Of a DNA stretch of 64,000 nucleotides, positions 37,475-46,866 are shown one piece after another (positions within the stretch are counted from its first letter, which is position 1; every line of letters starts with the position of its first letter). This stretch comes from Chloroflexota bacterium (GTDB lineage Bacteria; Chloroflexota; Dehalococcoidia; Lucifugimonadales; Lucifugimonadaceae). The notes under the pieces are model-generated. The model searched no databases. It was not told the origin of the DNA and worked only from the letters and a program-made list of their open reading frames with translations. The position numbers and the translations under genes were made by a program. The stretch spans positions 1 through 64,000 of the forward strand of contig JAQCHZ010000014.1 in NCBI GenBank assembly GCA_027618835.1, written 5' to 3'.

Positions 37475-38302
37475 CTAGAAAATTCCCAGTTGGCGATCTC
37501 CTTTTTCTTCTTTTGTTGTTTCGTTCTTCAATAGAGGTTCAGATAGTTGACCGTCGGCAATTGGTGCGTCGGCTGTTTGGCTTGAAGGCCGGTTATTGTT
37601 TTCTTGTTCGAGTTCTTCTTTGTCTTCGTTTAATTTTCGATCTTGTTGCGTTACCAGTGAGTTGGGAGCTGAAGTATCGACTTCACCGTTGATTTCGTCG
37701 TCGTTATTTACAGACGATACCCCGTGGGCTTGTCGTAGTGCCTCGGGAAGTTTTAGCACGTCTTGCTGAAGTTCTCGCTTGATTGCCGGGTTTCTTAATC
37801 CGGCGGCGGGATGGAGCAGGGGAAATAGAATACGGCCTTCCCATTCGAGTATCTTGCCGTGGTCTTCAGAAATTTTACCCTTTGGATGGAACCTAAGCAT
37901 TGAAACACGACCCAGTGTGACCACGACTTTCGGGTCGGTAAGTTCCATCTGGCGCTCCAAATACGGGCGGCAAGCGGCAACTTCATCGGGTAGCGGGTCT
38001 CGATTGTCTGGCGGTCGACACTTCACGACGTTGGTGATGAATACGTCTTCGCGGGTAAGCGGGATCGCTGCGAGTAGTTCGTCGAGAAGCTTTCCTGAGC
38101 GTCCAACAAACGGAAGACCCTGCTGGTCTTCGTTAAAGCCGGGACCCTCGCCGATGATAAGAATCTCGGCTTTGGACGAGCCGCTTCCGGGAACCGCATT
38201 AGTTCGAGTGGAGTGAAGACCGCAGGCAGTGCATGAACGAACGGCGGTTGCTAGTTCGTCGATTGAATGCCAGGAATTACTGCTGGTTTCGGCTGTTGTC
38301 AA
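37475..38302 (-). CDS. type-4 (Fe-S) uracil-DNA glycosylase with long disordered C-terminal tail
   Basis: 275 aa; CTACGLHSTRTNAVPGSG, IIGEGPGFNEDQQGLPFVGRSGKLLDELL, NVVKCRPPDNRDPLPDEVAAC, LLHPAAGLRNP; tail ends RQLGIF. Confidence 0.92.
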   Translation of the reverse strand: MTTAETSSNSWHSIDELATAVRSCTACGLHSTRTNAVPGSGSSKAEILIIGEGPGFNEDQQGLPFVGRSGKLLDELLAAIPLTREDVFITNVVKCRPPDNRDPLPDEVAACRPYLERQMELTDPKVVVTLGRVSMLRFHPKGKISEDHGKILEWEGRILFPLLHPAAGLRNPAIKRELQQDVLKLPEALRQAHGVSSVNNDDEINGEVDTSAPNSLVTQQDRKLNEDKEELEQENNNRPSSQTADAPIADGQLSEPLLKNETTKEEKGDRQLGIF

Positions 38303-38479
38303 AGCGTGAAGGTCATTAGCGAAGGATTGTCCGGATGCGGACGTCGGTAAGTGCTCTTAAGTTATCACAATCGGCTTAAGGAACAACTCTCGCGTCGGTT
38401 CAGCGCAGGCTCTTGGCAATGACAGTGTTGTTCGCACCCGACCAAATCACGTAACGATGCTCGAAGCCAACCAACGGTC

Positions 38480-38498
38480 CTCCCCCGGATCGGGGGAG
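38480..38498. repeat. GC-rich palindrome CTCCCCCG-gat-CGGGGGAG
   Basis: Perfect 8-bp stem with 3-nt loop in the UDG-acpP intergenic region; looks like a REP-type element. Confidence 0.6.
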
Positions 38499-38566
38499 TT
38501 AGACGGGGAGATTGCGACGCGGAGCCGAGTTACGAAAGTAACGAGCGCGACCAAACGCCATGCGCG

Positions 38567-38622
38567 AAAAAAACCGCATCGCTCTCAAATAAAAAAATAA
38601 TGAGAACGAATGCGGTTTTTTT
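38567..38622. terminator. bidirectional terminator-like hairpin
   Basis: AAAAAAACCGCAT ... ATGCGGTTTTTTT with an inner partial stem (CTCTCA/TGAGA). Confidence 0.75.
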
Positions 38623-38685
38623 AACTCAGATGCCAAGGCGCCCACAAAAGTGTTCACCGGAGCAACTAAACGAAGTGAAACCGAA

Positions 38686-38943
38686 TTATTCGGTGATTCC
38701 GCGATCGGCCAGGTACTTCACAGCATCCTGAACGGTCTTGATACCTTCGGCATCTTCGTCGGAAATCTCGAGGGGTTGGTCGTCTGAACCAAATTCCTCT
38801 TCGATTGCCATGATCAACTCGACCACGTCAAGGGAGTCGGCATTTAGGTCTTCGGTAAACGAAGATTCTGCCGAAACATCTGAGGCATCAACACTGAGCT
38901 TGTCGGCCGCTATATCGCGGACTCGATCCAACACACTGGCCAT
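38686..38943 (-). CDS. acpP: acyl carrier protein
   Basis: 85 aa; [22 protein letters not shown] with DSL phosphopantetheine site. Confidence 0.97.
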   Translation of the reverse strand: MASVLDRVRDIAADKLSVDASDVSAESSFTEDLNADSLDVVELIMAIEEEFGSDDQPLEISDEDAEGIKTVQDAVKYLADRGITE

Positions 38944-39038
38944 TTACTTCAACCCCCGGGAGGTCATGCGGAACGGCCGTCCCGCTCGATCTTGGAATTT
39001 TTAAATTTCGTCGACTACAAACATAATCGAACGGCAAC

Positions 39039-39530
39039 CTATGCTAGCAGAGCGCCGAGCACTCCGTTAATGAATTTTGGCGACGAATCTGACCCGAATA
39101 ATCGAGCTAACTCAACCGCTTCGTTCGCAACTACGCTCTGCGGGGCCGCATCTTCCATCGCCAACTCGGCCATTGCCACCCGTAAAACGTTACGTTCCAC
39201 GAGGGGCATTTGGTCGGAAGGGTACTGAGATGCGATCTTCGCTATTCGTGAATCCAGCTCTGTTCGCTGTTCTTCACACACGCTTACCAGACGGATTGCA
39301 AAATCGATGTCATCGTCTGTTAGTTCTCGCTCAATGGCGAGTCGCCTTACGGCTGATGTGGCGGGATGGCCAGAGGAATCGGATTCGTACAGCGCCTGCA
39401 CAACTGCGGCTCGTGAGCCGGTGCGGCCTTTTCGAATTGGGGGATCGCTTTCGCCAACGATATCGCCATCGACTAATTCGTCGAGGCGGTCGGGCTCTTG
39501 CGGTATGTACTTTGATTTATCTGCAGACAC
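39039..39530 (-). CDS. nusB: transcription antitermination factor NusB
   Basis: 163 aa; RKGRTGSRAAVVQALYESDSSG, NVLRVAMAELAMEDAAPQSVVANEAVELARLFGSDSSPKFINGVLG. Confidence 0.92.
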   Translation of the reverse strand: MSADKSKYIPQEPDRLDELVDGDIVGESDPPIRKGRTGSRAAVVQALYESDSSGHPATSAVRRLAIERELTDDDIDFAIRLVSVCEEQRTELDSRIAKIASQYPSDQMPLVERNVLRVAMAELAMEDAAPQSVVANEAVELARLFGSDSSPKFINGVLGALLA

Positions 39531-39608
39531 GTTTAGATAGCCCTAACGGCGAATTATTACTTGAAGGAAGGGATACCAATAACTATTGGGAGTCTAAAGC
39601 GGTAAAGC

Positions 39609-40550
39609 CTACGAAGCGCTCGAGTAGTTGAGTACCGAAGCGAAGTCGCCAATGCTAGTGATGCTGGCAGAACGGTCGATTCTCTTCACCATTCCGGAAA
39701 GAATCTTGCCGTGGCCAATTTCGTAGAAAGTGTCGATACCGTCGTTCAGCATGAACTTCACGGTGTTGTTCCACTGCACACAGGAAGTCAGCTGTAGACG
39801 AAGCTCTTCTTTGACTTCGTCGGCAGTACCAAGCGACTTAGCTGTCACGTTACCTACAAGAGGAACGAGAGGATCGTGGAACGTAAGTGAATCGATCATT
39901 GCGTTCAAGCCGTTCTGAGCTGGGCTCATCAGACCTGAATGGAAAGCACCACCAACCTGTAGCGGAATTGCCTTCTTAGCACCACGAGCGCTTGCCATAT
40001 CAATTGCCATTGCGAGGCTGCGGTGGTCGCCGGCGAGAATAATCTGCTGCTCGGTGTTGATAGTCGACATCTGTGCGCCAGACTCTCGACATATCTCTTC
40101 AGCTGTCACTTCATCTAAACCGATGAGAGCAGCCATTCCACCCGGTCGCTCATTACAGGCACCCTGCATAAGCCGACCACGTTCCACAACCAGCTTCACA
40201 GCATCAGAAATGCTAAGCACACTCGCAACTGCAAGGGCTGAATATTCACCAAGTGAATGTCCAGCAGTGGCATTTGGAACCTGAAGAACGCCAGTGGCTT
40301 CTTCCATTGCTCGCCACGTTGCAACCGAAGTTGCCATGATGGCGGGCTGAGTGTTCTCAGTCTGCCGAAGTTCGTCGTCCGGACCCTCAAACATCAATGT
40401 AGAAAGCTTACGACCTAGTGTGTCGTCAATCTCGTCGAATACTTCGCGTGCTGCGATGGAATTCAAGTAGAGGTCTTTTCCCATACCTACGGCTTGTGAG
40501 CCCTGGCCTGGGAATAAGAATGCAATTTTGGAAGCTGTTTGGGTAGTCAT
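39609..40550 (-). CDS. fabD: malonyl-CoA:ACP transacylase
   Basis: 313 aa; IAFLFPGQGSQAVGMGKDLY, TAGHSLGEYSAL, AFHSGLMSPA. Confidence 0.97.
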   Translation of the reverse strand: MTTQTASKIAFLFPGQGSQAVGMGKDLYLNSIAAREVFDEIDDTLGRKLSTLMFEGPDDELRQTENTQPAIMATSVATWRAMEEATGVLQVPNATAGHSLGEYSALAVASVLSISDAVKLVVERGRLMQGACNERPGGMAALIGLDEVTAEEICRESGAQMSTINTEQQIILAGDHRSLAMAIDMASARGAKKAIPLQVGGAFHSGLMSPAQNGLNAMIDSLTFHDPLVPLVGNVTAKSLGTADEVKEELRLQLTSCVQWNNTVKFMLNDGIDTFYEIGHGKILSGMVKRIDRSASITSIGDFASVLNYSSAS

Positions 40551-40583
40551 ATCGAACGACTCTCGTGCGTTAGCAGTGCTTAC

Positions 40584-40829
40584 TTACGAATCAGACCCTT
40601 TAGATGCAGCTGCAATTGCCTGTACCTGTTCGAGTAGGTTCACCTGAGGCCAGTTGCCTGGCATCGTGCGACCTTTGTGGTTTCCACACTCCGGGCAAGC
40701 AATGTGCGGCTGGATTCGTTCCTGCCGGGAACATGGGCAAAGCGAAGACGCTGGCAACTTAATAGCGTTGTGAGCGTTTCGATTGCCCTTGCGGGCACGG
40801 GTATGTTTTTTCTTGGGAAGTGGAGGCAT
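40584..40829 (-). CDS. rpmF: 50S ribosomal protein L32
   Basis: 81 aa; PPLPKKKHTRARKGNRNAHNAIKLPASSL...CPECGNHKGR. Confidence 0.92.
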   Translation of the reverse strand: MPPLPKKKHTRARKGNRNAHNAIKLPASSLCPCSRQERIQPHIACPECGNHKGRTMPGNWPQVNLLEQVQAIAAASKGSDS

Positions 40830-40856
40830 ATCTATGTATCAAGGGCGTTAGCCCGC

Positions 40857-41405
40857 TCAATCTGACGATTCTGCGCCTTTTCCAATCAGTCCTGCAAGCC
40901 CCGCCCAACGCGGATCTACAGAACTTTCGACGCACGAACAATGAATTGTATTGCGATTAACTGTGCAAATGGGGCAAATTCCTAAGCAATCTTCCTTGCA
41001 AAGTATCGCAATTGGAAGTGCGCTAAGGAACGCCTGGCCGAGTCCTTCGGTTAAATCTAAGAAATTTTGTTCATCAATAACCAACACCGGATCATATGAA
41101 TAATCCTCTTCATCAGGCCGAGAACCCTTCTCGCCCATCAAATTAGTGTTCGTCGGAGAGAACTCCTCTTCCATCGTAACGTTCACATTTACAGTAGCGG
41201 GCTCAAGGCATCTACCGCACGAATTGTGCGTTACCGACTCAAAATCACCACTCACAAGCACAGTAGCGTCGGTCCTCATCAAGCGAACCGAACCATTGAT
41301 CTCTTCTAACGAATAACCGTCGATGACGATTTGTTCGTTCTCAATCTCATACTGTTCGCTGTCACCGGGACTCCCGGTAAGCAAACTCGCAACGTTGTAG
41401 ATCAT
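40857..41405 (-). CDS. YceD (DUF177) family protein
   Basis: 182 aa; SCGRCLEPATVNVNVTMEEEF, CKEDCLGICPICTVNRN, VDPRWAGL; next to rpmF. Confidence 0.9.
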   Translation of the reverse strand: MIYNVASLLTGSPGDSEQYEIENEQIVIDGYSLEEINGSVRLMRTDATVLVSGDFESVTHNSCGRCLEPATVNVNVTMEEEFSPTNTNLMGEKGSRPDEEDYSYDPVLVIDEQNFLDLTEGLGQAFLSALPIAILCKEDCLGICPICTVNRNTIHCSCVESSVDPRWAGLAGLIGKGAESSD

Positions 41406-41850
41406 CTAGCTCAAATCCCTCTAAAAGGACTCAAATGTATTGCACACGCTATTAAGGGATACGCGTACACAGCAATCTACTCTAAATACGAGTATCCACG
41501 TGAGCAAGTGTTTACGTTGTGAGCGGCAGGGGTGCGGTTGGTGTGGTGTGGTGGGGCACACCGGCAGAAAACGATGTGAGTGGGAAATCGAAAGAAAACT
41601 CACCAATCACCGACTGTCACCCAGATGAGAATCTGGGTCAAACGACCAGCTGCCTCCACCACTGTCATTCTGAACTAGATTAAAAATCTCCATAAATGAT
41701 CAAAACTAAAGAGCGACAGGGGCGTGTTTGAAGAGGCATAACGAGCAAAGCTAGCCGTGAGTGATTGCTTGGAAACACGTGGTAAATTTCTTCAATGCTC
41801 CGTCGTGTGAACAACGTTGAACTGACGCAAAGTAAAAAAGGCTCCCCCCA

Positions 41851-42522
41851 ATGCACCGCACTGCCAAATCGCTCCTTTTATTTACGATCATCTACAACAT
41901 CGCCGAAGGTGTTGTGGCGATATGGGCTGGAATAGCGGCAGGCAGCATCTCGCTAGTCGCATTCGGGGCAGACAGCTATCTGGAAGTCGCGGCAGCGTCG
42001 GTCGTTTATTGGCGACTGGCCATTAGGCAGCACGACGACGAGTCGGGTGAGTTTGAAGAACGAATCGAGAAGTTCATCGGCTGGACGTTCCTTGTGCTTG
42101 CGGCAGCCGTTGTGTTTCAGGCGGTGGTCGGATTCGCCAACCGCAGCGGCGCTGAAGAATCAGTACCCGGTTTCGTTCTGGCGATTGTTTCGGTGACGCT
42201 CATGCCTGCGATTGCGATCTGGAAGCTGAGACTCGCAGCCGATATGGACATACGCTCGCTCACCGCAGAAGCAAAAGAAACTCTCGCCTGCTCCTACCTT
42301 TCGGTAACGCTGCTGATCGGACTCAGCTTCAACGCACTGCTCGGCTGGTGGTGGCTCGATCCTCTCACTGCGCTGTTGCTTGTGCCTTGGCTGATCAAAG
42401 AAGGACTCGAAGGCGTTCGTGAAGAAGGCGACGACGATGAAGATGAATCGGTTAAGCTATGCTCCTGCCGCTCGTGCCTGTTCGGACTCCGAAAACGCAG
42501 GTCGAACTGCCGACTCGCCTAG
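41851..42522 (+). CDS. cation diffusion facilitator-like membrane protein
   Basis: 223 aa; IAAGSISLVAFGADSYLEVAAASVVYWRL, GWWWLDPLTALLLVPWLIKEG; Cys-rich C-terminus. Confidence 0.7.
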   Translation: MHRTAKSLLLFTIIYNIAEGVVAIWAGIAAGSISLVAFGADSYLEVAAASVVYWRLAIRQHDDESGEFEERIEKFIGWTFLVLAAAVVFQAVVGFANRSGAEESVPGFVLAIVSVTLMPAIAIWKLRLAADMDIRSLTAEAKETLACSYLSVTLLIGLSFNALLGWWWLDPLTALLLVPWLIKEGLEGVREEGDDDEDESVKLCSCRSCLFGLRKRRSNCRLA

Positions 42523-42604
42523 AGCGATCTTCTGTTGGCACATGATCCAACCACCTCTAGACACATCCCGTCCTCTCCACAGAAACTAACCACATAGAGA
42601 AAAC

Positions 42605-43311
42605 GTGGCAGCCGGATCACATCTGGCACACTCCCACAAAATCGTAAAAGAGGTTGTTCTCCTGATGTACCAAGGCCTAGTCGTATTCGACGTCGACGTC
42701 ACTCTGATCCGAGAAAAGACCGTCTGCGAAGTGATCGCAGCGAAGATCGACCGCGTTGAACGAATGGACTGGCTCGAACGAAGTGCCGATTCATCAAGGG
42801 CATATCTGCCGCTCCACCAATAGATTTGACCATCACTGCCCGTGAAGAAATGGCCGACTGGTACATCGAAGAAGGACGCGAATCAGTCGATTCGTTCTTC
42901 GACTCATTGATCTGGGCAGAAGGCACCCACGCCGGAATCAAGTCGCTTACAGCCAACGGTTGGCTGGTCGCCTCAGCTTCCCTGACTTGGAGCTTTGGAG
43001 TCGAGAGAATAGCTGCCGATCTCGGTATCGACGAATTTCTAGGAACAGGTCTCGATTGGGACACCAAACAGATCGATCACGTATACGCCGGCGACAAAGT
43101 CGATTTTCTTCATCGAATGGCCGCCAAATACGAAATACCGGCTGATCGAACGTACGCAGTAGGCGATTCAGGCGGAGATGTACCCATGCTCAAAGCCGCT
43201 GCACACGGCTTCTTTCTAGGCGATTACGATCCGCAAATCCCCGGCGTTACTCACTTGTCAGAAGCCAGCATCGATATGATCGCTAAACACATTTTGAATG
43301 CTGAGAATTAA
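42605..43311 (+). pseudogene. HAD/phosphoserine phosphatase-like protein, frameshifted
   Basis: VVFDVDVTLIREKTVCEVIAAKIDRVERMDWLERS (42605-42823 frame), then ...TITAREEMADWY...GDKVDFLHRMAAKYEIPADRTYAVGDSGGDVPML in the 42826-43311 frame. DxDGT motif reads DVDVT. Confidence 0.65.
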
Positions 43312-43451
43312 CTTCACCGCTACAAAGCGATAGACTCTCTAGCAACAGGCTTGATAATCCACCTCATGTACTCTCAACGATACGGTGACTTCGCAGGTGT
43401 ATTACTGCGTAATCGACCTAGGACAGAATTAAGGCAACGGAGGCTGTTTAC

Positions 43452-43850
43452 TTGATCGATGTTTCGACATGGTCGGTGTGGGTAATCGCAGGCGTTGTAA
43501 TCGCAGTGCTACTTGCGTTTGCTGGATTGTCCTACGGAATCGCACGGCTGTTACAAGATCGTGAACCTTACGCGACAGTCTTGAAGTTGAGATCTCGTGA
43601 GAAGTTGCGATTCTTCCGGCGGGTGGTCACCAATAAAAACGTTCCGATGCGGGTCAAGTTCATACCCGTACTGTTGGCTCTCTACCTTGCCAATCCGATT
43701 GATCTCATACCTGACTTTATACCGGTTCTTGGGTACGTTGACGACGTAGCAGTGATAGTCATTGCGTTGGCATTGATGATCCGATTCACCCCGAACGATG
43801 TCGTTCTAGAACTGGTCAGCCAATCCCGCAACGAAGCTAGCCCGGAATGA
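43452..43850 (+). CDS. YkvA/DUF1232-family membrane protein
   Basis: 132 aa; VKFIPVLLALYLANPIDLIPDFIPVLGYVDDVAVIVIAL. Confidence 0.9.
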   Translation: MIDVSTWSVWVIAGVVIAVLLAFAGLSYGIARLLQDREPYATVLKLRSREKLRFFRRVVTNKNVPMRVKFIPVLLALYLANPIDLIPDFIPVLGYVDDVAVIVIALALMIRFTPNDVVLELVSQSRNEASPE

Positions 43851-43889
43851 CATCTCAAATCCCATACAGCCACCGGTGTTGCCCTAATT

Positions 43890-43915
43890 TCATCCTGAGC
43901 TAGTCGAAGGGTCAT
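43890..43915. repeat. fragment resembling the dispersed CATCCTGAGC-GTCGAAGG element
   Basis: TCATCCTGAGCTAGTCGAAGGGTCAT in non-coding DNA; matches a widespread bacterial dispersed repeat as recalled. Confidence 0.5.
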
Positions 43916-44179
43916 TATCGGGGTCAAACGTCCCACGACTGGGACAATCGATCGATTCAAGCCCGCAATGTAGATCACTTATCAGCGGGCGGCGATTGTT
44001 CTCGCCATCATGCTTGGCCCAAAGCTTTTACAGGAAACGATCCTCGATCTCTGGCAACTTCATCCGGTACCGATCATGCGGGATTTCTTAATCGATTTCT
44101 GGAACAGTCTGACGGGGTGACGCTTCTAGTCGTTTGATGTGAGACGATACGGTTTTCATCTTTCCCCCAGAGAGACATC

Positions 44180-44662
44180 TTGCTCAAGACCATCGTTATA
44201 GCCGCTCTGATCGTGCTGGCAATTGCTTGCGGAAACGAATCAAATGGTTCCGCTGCTGCCGCTCCTGATTCAGAAGATACGAACGAGTTCGGGTTCGATG
44301 TGGCGATGACCGCGAAGCCCGGTTCGACGTTCACGATCGACGATGTGAAGGCTGTCGGTTGGAAGTCGTCGAAACAACTTCCAGCCGATCAACTAGAAGG
44401 CGTTTCAGCTGTTTGGTTCGGGTACTATCAGCAGAAGAATCTCGAAGTGTGGATTTACAAAACTCACGAAGATGCTGTCGATCTAGGCACTGGCCCTGCG
44501 GGAGAAATCGTCGAAGCCACTCGTGGAGTTAGTGGCGGTGGGGCGGGTCCGTACATGAAGCAAACAACTCACTACGGTGCTTACGGAGTGATTGGTAATT
44601 TGATTGTTTTATGTGAGGTCGAAGTGGCGGTTTGCGAGAGTTTTGCAAATGCATTGCCGTAG
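44180..44662 (+). CDS. lipoprotein of unknown function
   Basis: 160 aa, TTG start; IVLAIACGNESNG lipobox; VEVAVCESFANALP C-terminus. Confidence 0.65.
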   Translation: MLKTIVIAALIVLAIACGNESNGSAAAAPDSEDTNEFGFDVAMTAKPGSTFTIDDVKAVGWKSSKQLPADQLEGVSAVWFGYYQQKNLEVWIYKTHEDAVDLGTGPAGEIVEATRGVSGGGAGPYMKQTTHYGAYGVIGNLIVLCEVEVAVCESFANALP

Positions 44663-44821
44663 GGATTTGTCTGATTCGGCAAGAACGAGGGCAACGCTAA
44701 ACTTGCCAGAATCGCCATGACGCAATCATCTATAGAACTTCCAGTTGATCATCCCGAACGCCTTCTTCGCTTTCGAGGAAGCGGTCGCTTATGAGAGAGT
44801 CAAATCGAGCAGCGTCAGAAG

Positions 44822-45133
44822 GTGATCGATCGAATTTCGTATGAAAATGGCCGATGGATTTGGACAGGTCAGGCGAAGTCTGCGAAGGGCCAGAAATATC
44901 CGCAACTAAGCCTGGGCGTAGGAAAAGGAATGCGATATCTCGCCAACGCCCGGCACGTTGTGTTTTATCTGGCGAACGGCTGGGTCGATGCGAAGGCACA
45001 GCAGTATCGAGCTCGTGATAGCGATCCTATGAACGTGCATCCGCAAAATATCGTTCCGGTGCCTCCGATTAAGTGGACTAGAGCGGAAAGTTCGCTGTGG
45101 GGCGTGACTGATTTGCGGGAATTTTTAGGGTAG
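44822..45133 (+). CDS. HNH-endonuclease-like small protein, degenerate
   Basis: 103 aa; GRWIWTGQAKSAKGQKYPQLSLG...ARHVVFYLANGWV...DPMNVHPQNIVPVP follows the CWLWTG..GYG..AHR..Y...NP.HL scaffold, with few metal ligands left. Confidence 0.4.
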   Translation: MIDRISYENGRWIWTGQAKSAKGQKYPQLSLGVGKGMRYLANARHVVFYLANGWVDAKAQQYRARDSDPMNVHPQNIVPVPPIKWTRAESSLWGVTDLREFLG

Positions 45134-45356
45134 AGACGGTTGCGTGTTTTTCGTCTTCGTACATCCGGCAATGTTCGTCGAACGCAAATAGTCGATTTCC
45201 CGAGTGCATCCGACGGATCTGGTGCGGGGTGCGTTGCTTTGCGTTCACGGCGTTCGATAGCCTGCGTGACACCACCCCAGATCCCTCGACTCCGATGACT
45301 ACGCTCGGGAAGTCAATGTTGACTCCCGGCTATCGGGGCGCTGTGCAGCCTGACCG

Positions 45357-45716
45357 CTAGCTGACTTGCTCTAGCGAGAGTCGGTTGCCTTCAGGGTCGC
45401 GGAGCTTGGCCGATTTCACACCTGGTGATACTTCGTAGATCGGTTCGACCTCGAAGCCTTTTTCTTTTAGATCGAACGCAGTGAATTCGAGATCTTCGAC
45501 TTTGATCGAAAGAATCACCGATCCACTGGTGCGAACGTCGCCGCCGCCATGAATGGCGAGTTGGCAACTTCCTGAATTTAGAGTGACCCAGCTTTCTTTT
45601 GCGAGATCAGCCGGGGATTCTGGATACGTGATTTCGCATCCGAGAATGTCTCGATAGAACTTGGCGAGTCTACTGACGTTGTTGGCTACAAGAATGATTT
45701 GGTAAAGGTCAGCCAT
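45357..45716 (-). CDS. VOC (glyoxalase/bleomycin resistance) family protein
   Basis: 119 aa; LYQIILVANNVSRLAKFYRDILG...LRDPEGNRLSLEQ. Confidence 0.9.
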   Translation of the reverse strand: MADLYQIILVANNVSRLAKFYRDILGCEITYPESPADLAKESWVTLNSGSCQLAIHGGGDVRTSGSVILSIKVEDLEFTAFDLKEKGFEVEPIYEVSPGVKSAKLRDPEGNRLSLEQVS

Positions 45717-45962
45717 TTGGTCTTCTCCTAAGATGGTTACTACTGGCTTGTCCTATCGAAAGTAGCTTATATATTCGGCGTTATGTTTAAAACGTTTTCA
45801 CCTAAAATTAATCACTATTTGCCGAAAATAGTGCTGGCTGTTAAAAACGCTGGGTAAGTGTTAAATTTTGCATGTGGATAAATTAACTCTGTCATCCTAG
45901 GGGGGGCGTAACCATTTGAAGCAGCCCGAAAATCGTCGACCTACCGAGAGTGATTCTCCTGA

Positions 45963-46820
45963 ATGAAACCGAACTCTATAAATCTTGCTGACAATCTCGA
46001 CTTTCTTCGCAATGTCGAAGATGGTTCGGTGAACTTGATATACATCGATCCGCCGTTCAACACGGGTGTCACGCAGTCGATGACGAGTCTTAAGACGGTT
46101 CGCGATGACGAAGGCGACCGCACCGGATTCGGTGGCAACAGGTATCGAACCGAACGCGGTGAAAGTAAGTCGTATCTCGATTCTTTCGACGATTACTTGG
46201 GCTTCTTGGCGCCACGTGTGGAAGAGGCGAAAAGAGTGCTTGCGCCGAACGGTTCGTTGTTTTTGCACGTCGATCAACGGGAATCACACTACTGCAAGGT
46301 GCTGCTCGACCAGATTTTTGGTCGGGGTTCGTTCATGAACGAGATCATCTGGTCGTACGACTACGGTGGTCGCTCGAAACGAAAATGGCCTGCGAAGCAC
46401 GACACGATCTTTTGGTACGCAGTCGATCCTAAGAACTACACGTTCAACGCCGACGCTATCGACCGAATTCCTTACATGGCGCCTTCTTTAGTCGGTAAAG
46501 AAAAAGCGGCTAGAGGCAAAATCCCGACCGACGTTTGGTGGCAGACGATCGTACCGACCAACGGCAAGGAGCGCACTGGGTATCCGACACAGAAGCCGAT
46601 TGCGATTCTTGATCGGATCGTAAAAGTTCACTCCAACACCGATGATCTCGTGATGGACTTTTTCGCTGGGTCGGGAACAACTGGTGTCGCTGCGGCAAAT
46701 AACGATCGTCGGTATGTGTTGGTCGACGCTAATAACGAAGCAGTGCAAATAGCGGCCAAGCGGCTAACCGAGTACGAACTGGAGTGTGTGGGGTTTACGC
46801 CTGAACAACAGACTGTGTGA
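45963..46820 (+). CDS. site-specific DNA methyltransferase (N4/N6, beta-class motif order)
   Basis: 285 aa; IYIDPPFNTG, then LVMDFFAGSGTTGVAAANNDRRYVLVDANNEAVQIAAKRL. Confidence 0.92.
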   Translation: MKPNSINLADNLDFLRNVEDGSVNLIYIDPPFNTGVTQSMTSLKTVRDDEGDRTGFGGNRYRTERGESKSYLDSFDDYLGFLAPRVEEAKRVLAPNGSLFLHVDQRESHYCKVLLDQIFGRGSFMNEIIWSYDYGGRSKRKWPAKHDTIFWYAVDPKNYTFNADAIDRIPYMAPSLVGKEKAARGKIPTDVWWQTIVPTNGKERTGYPTQKPIAILDRIVKVHSNTDDLVMDFFAGSGTTGVAAANNDRRYVLVDANNEAVQIAAKRLTEYELECVGFTPEQQTV

Positions 46821-46866
46821 CGATGAAGGTTCTGGGCGTCAGAAATGCCAGTAACGCCGGAAACGA

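Noticed and set aside
43970-44120. 38-aa ORF MLGPKLLQETILDLWQLHPVPIMRDFLIDFWNSLTG as a TenA/PqqC fragment
   Set aside because: Only a loose HP.. similarity; too short to assign.
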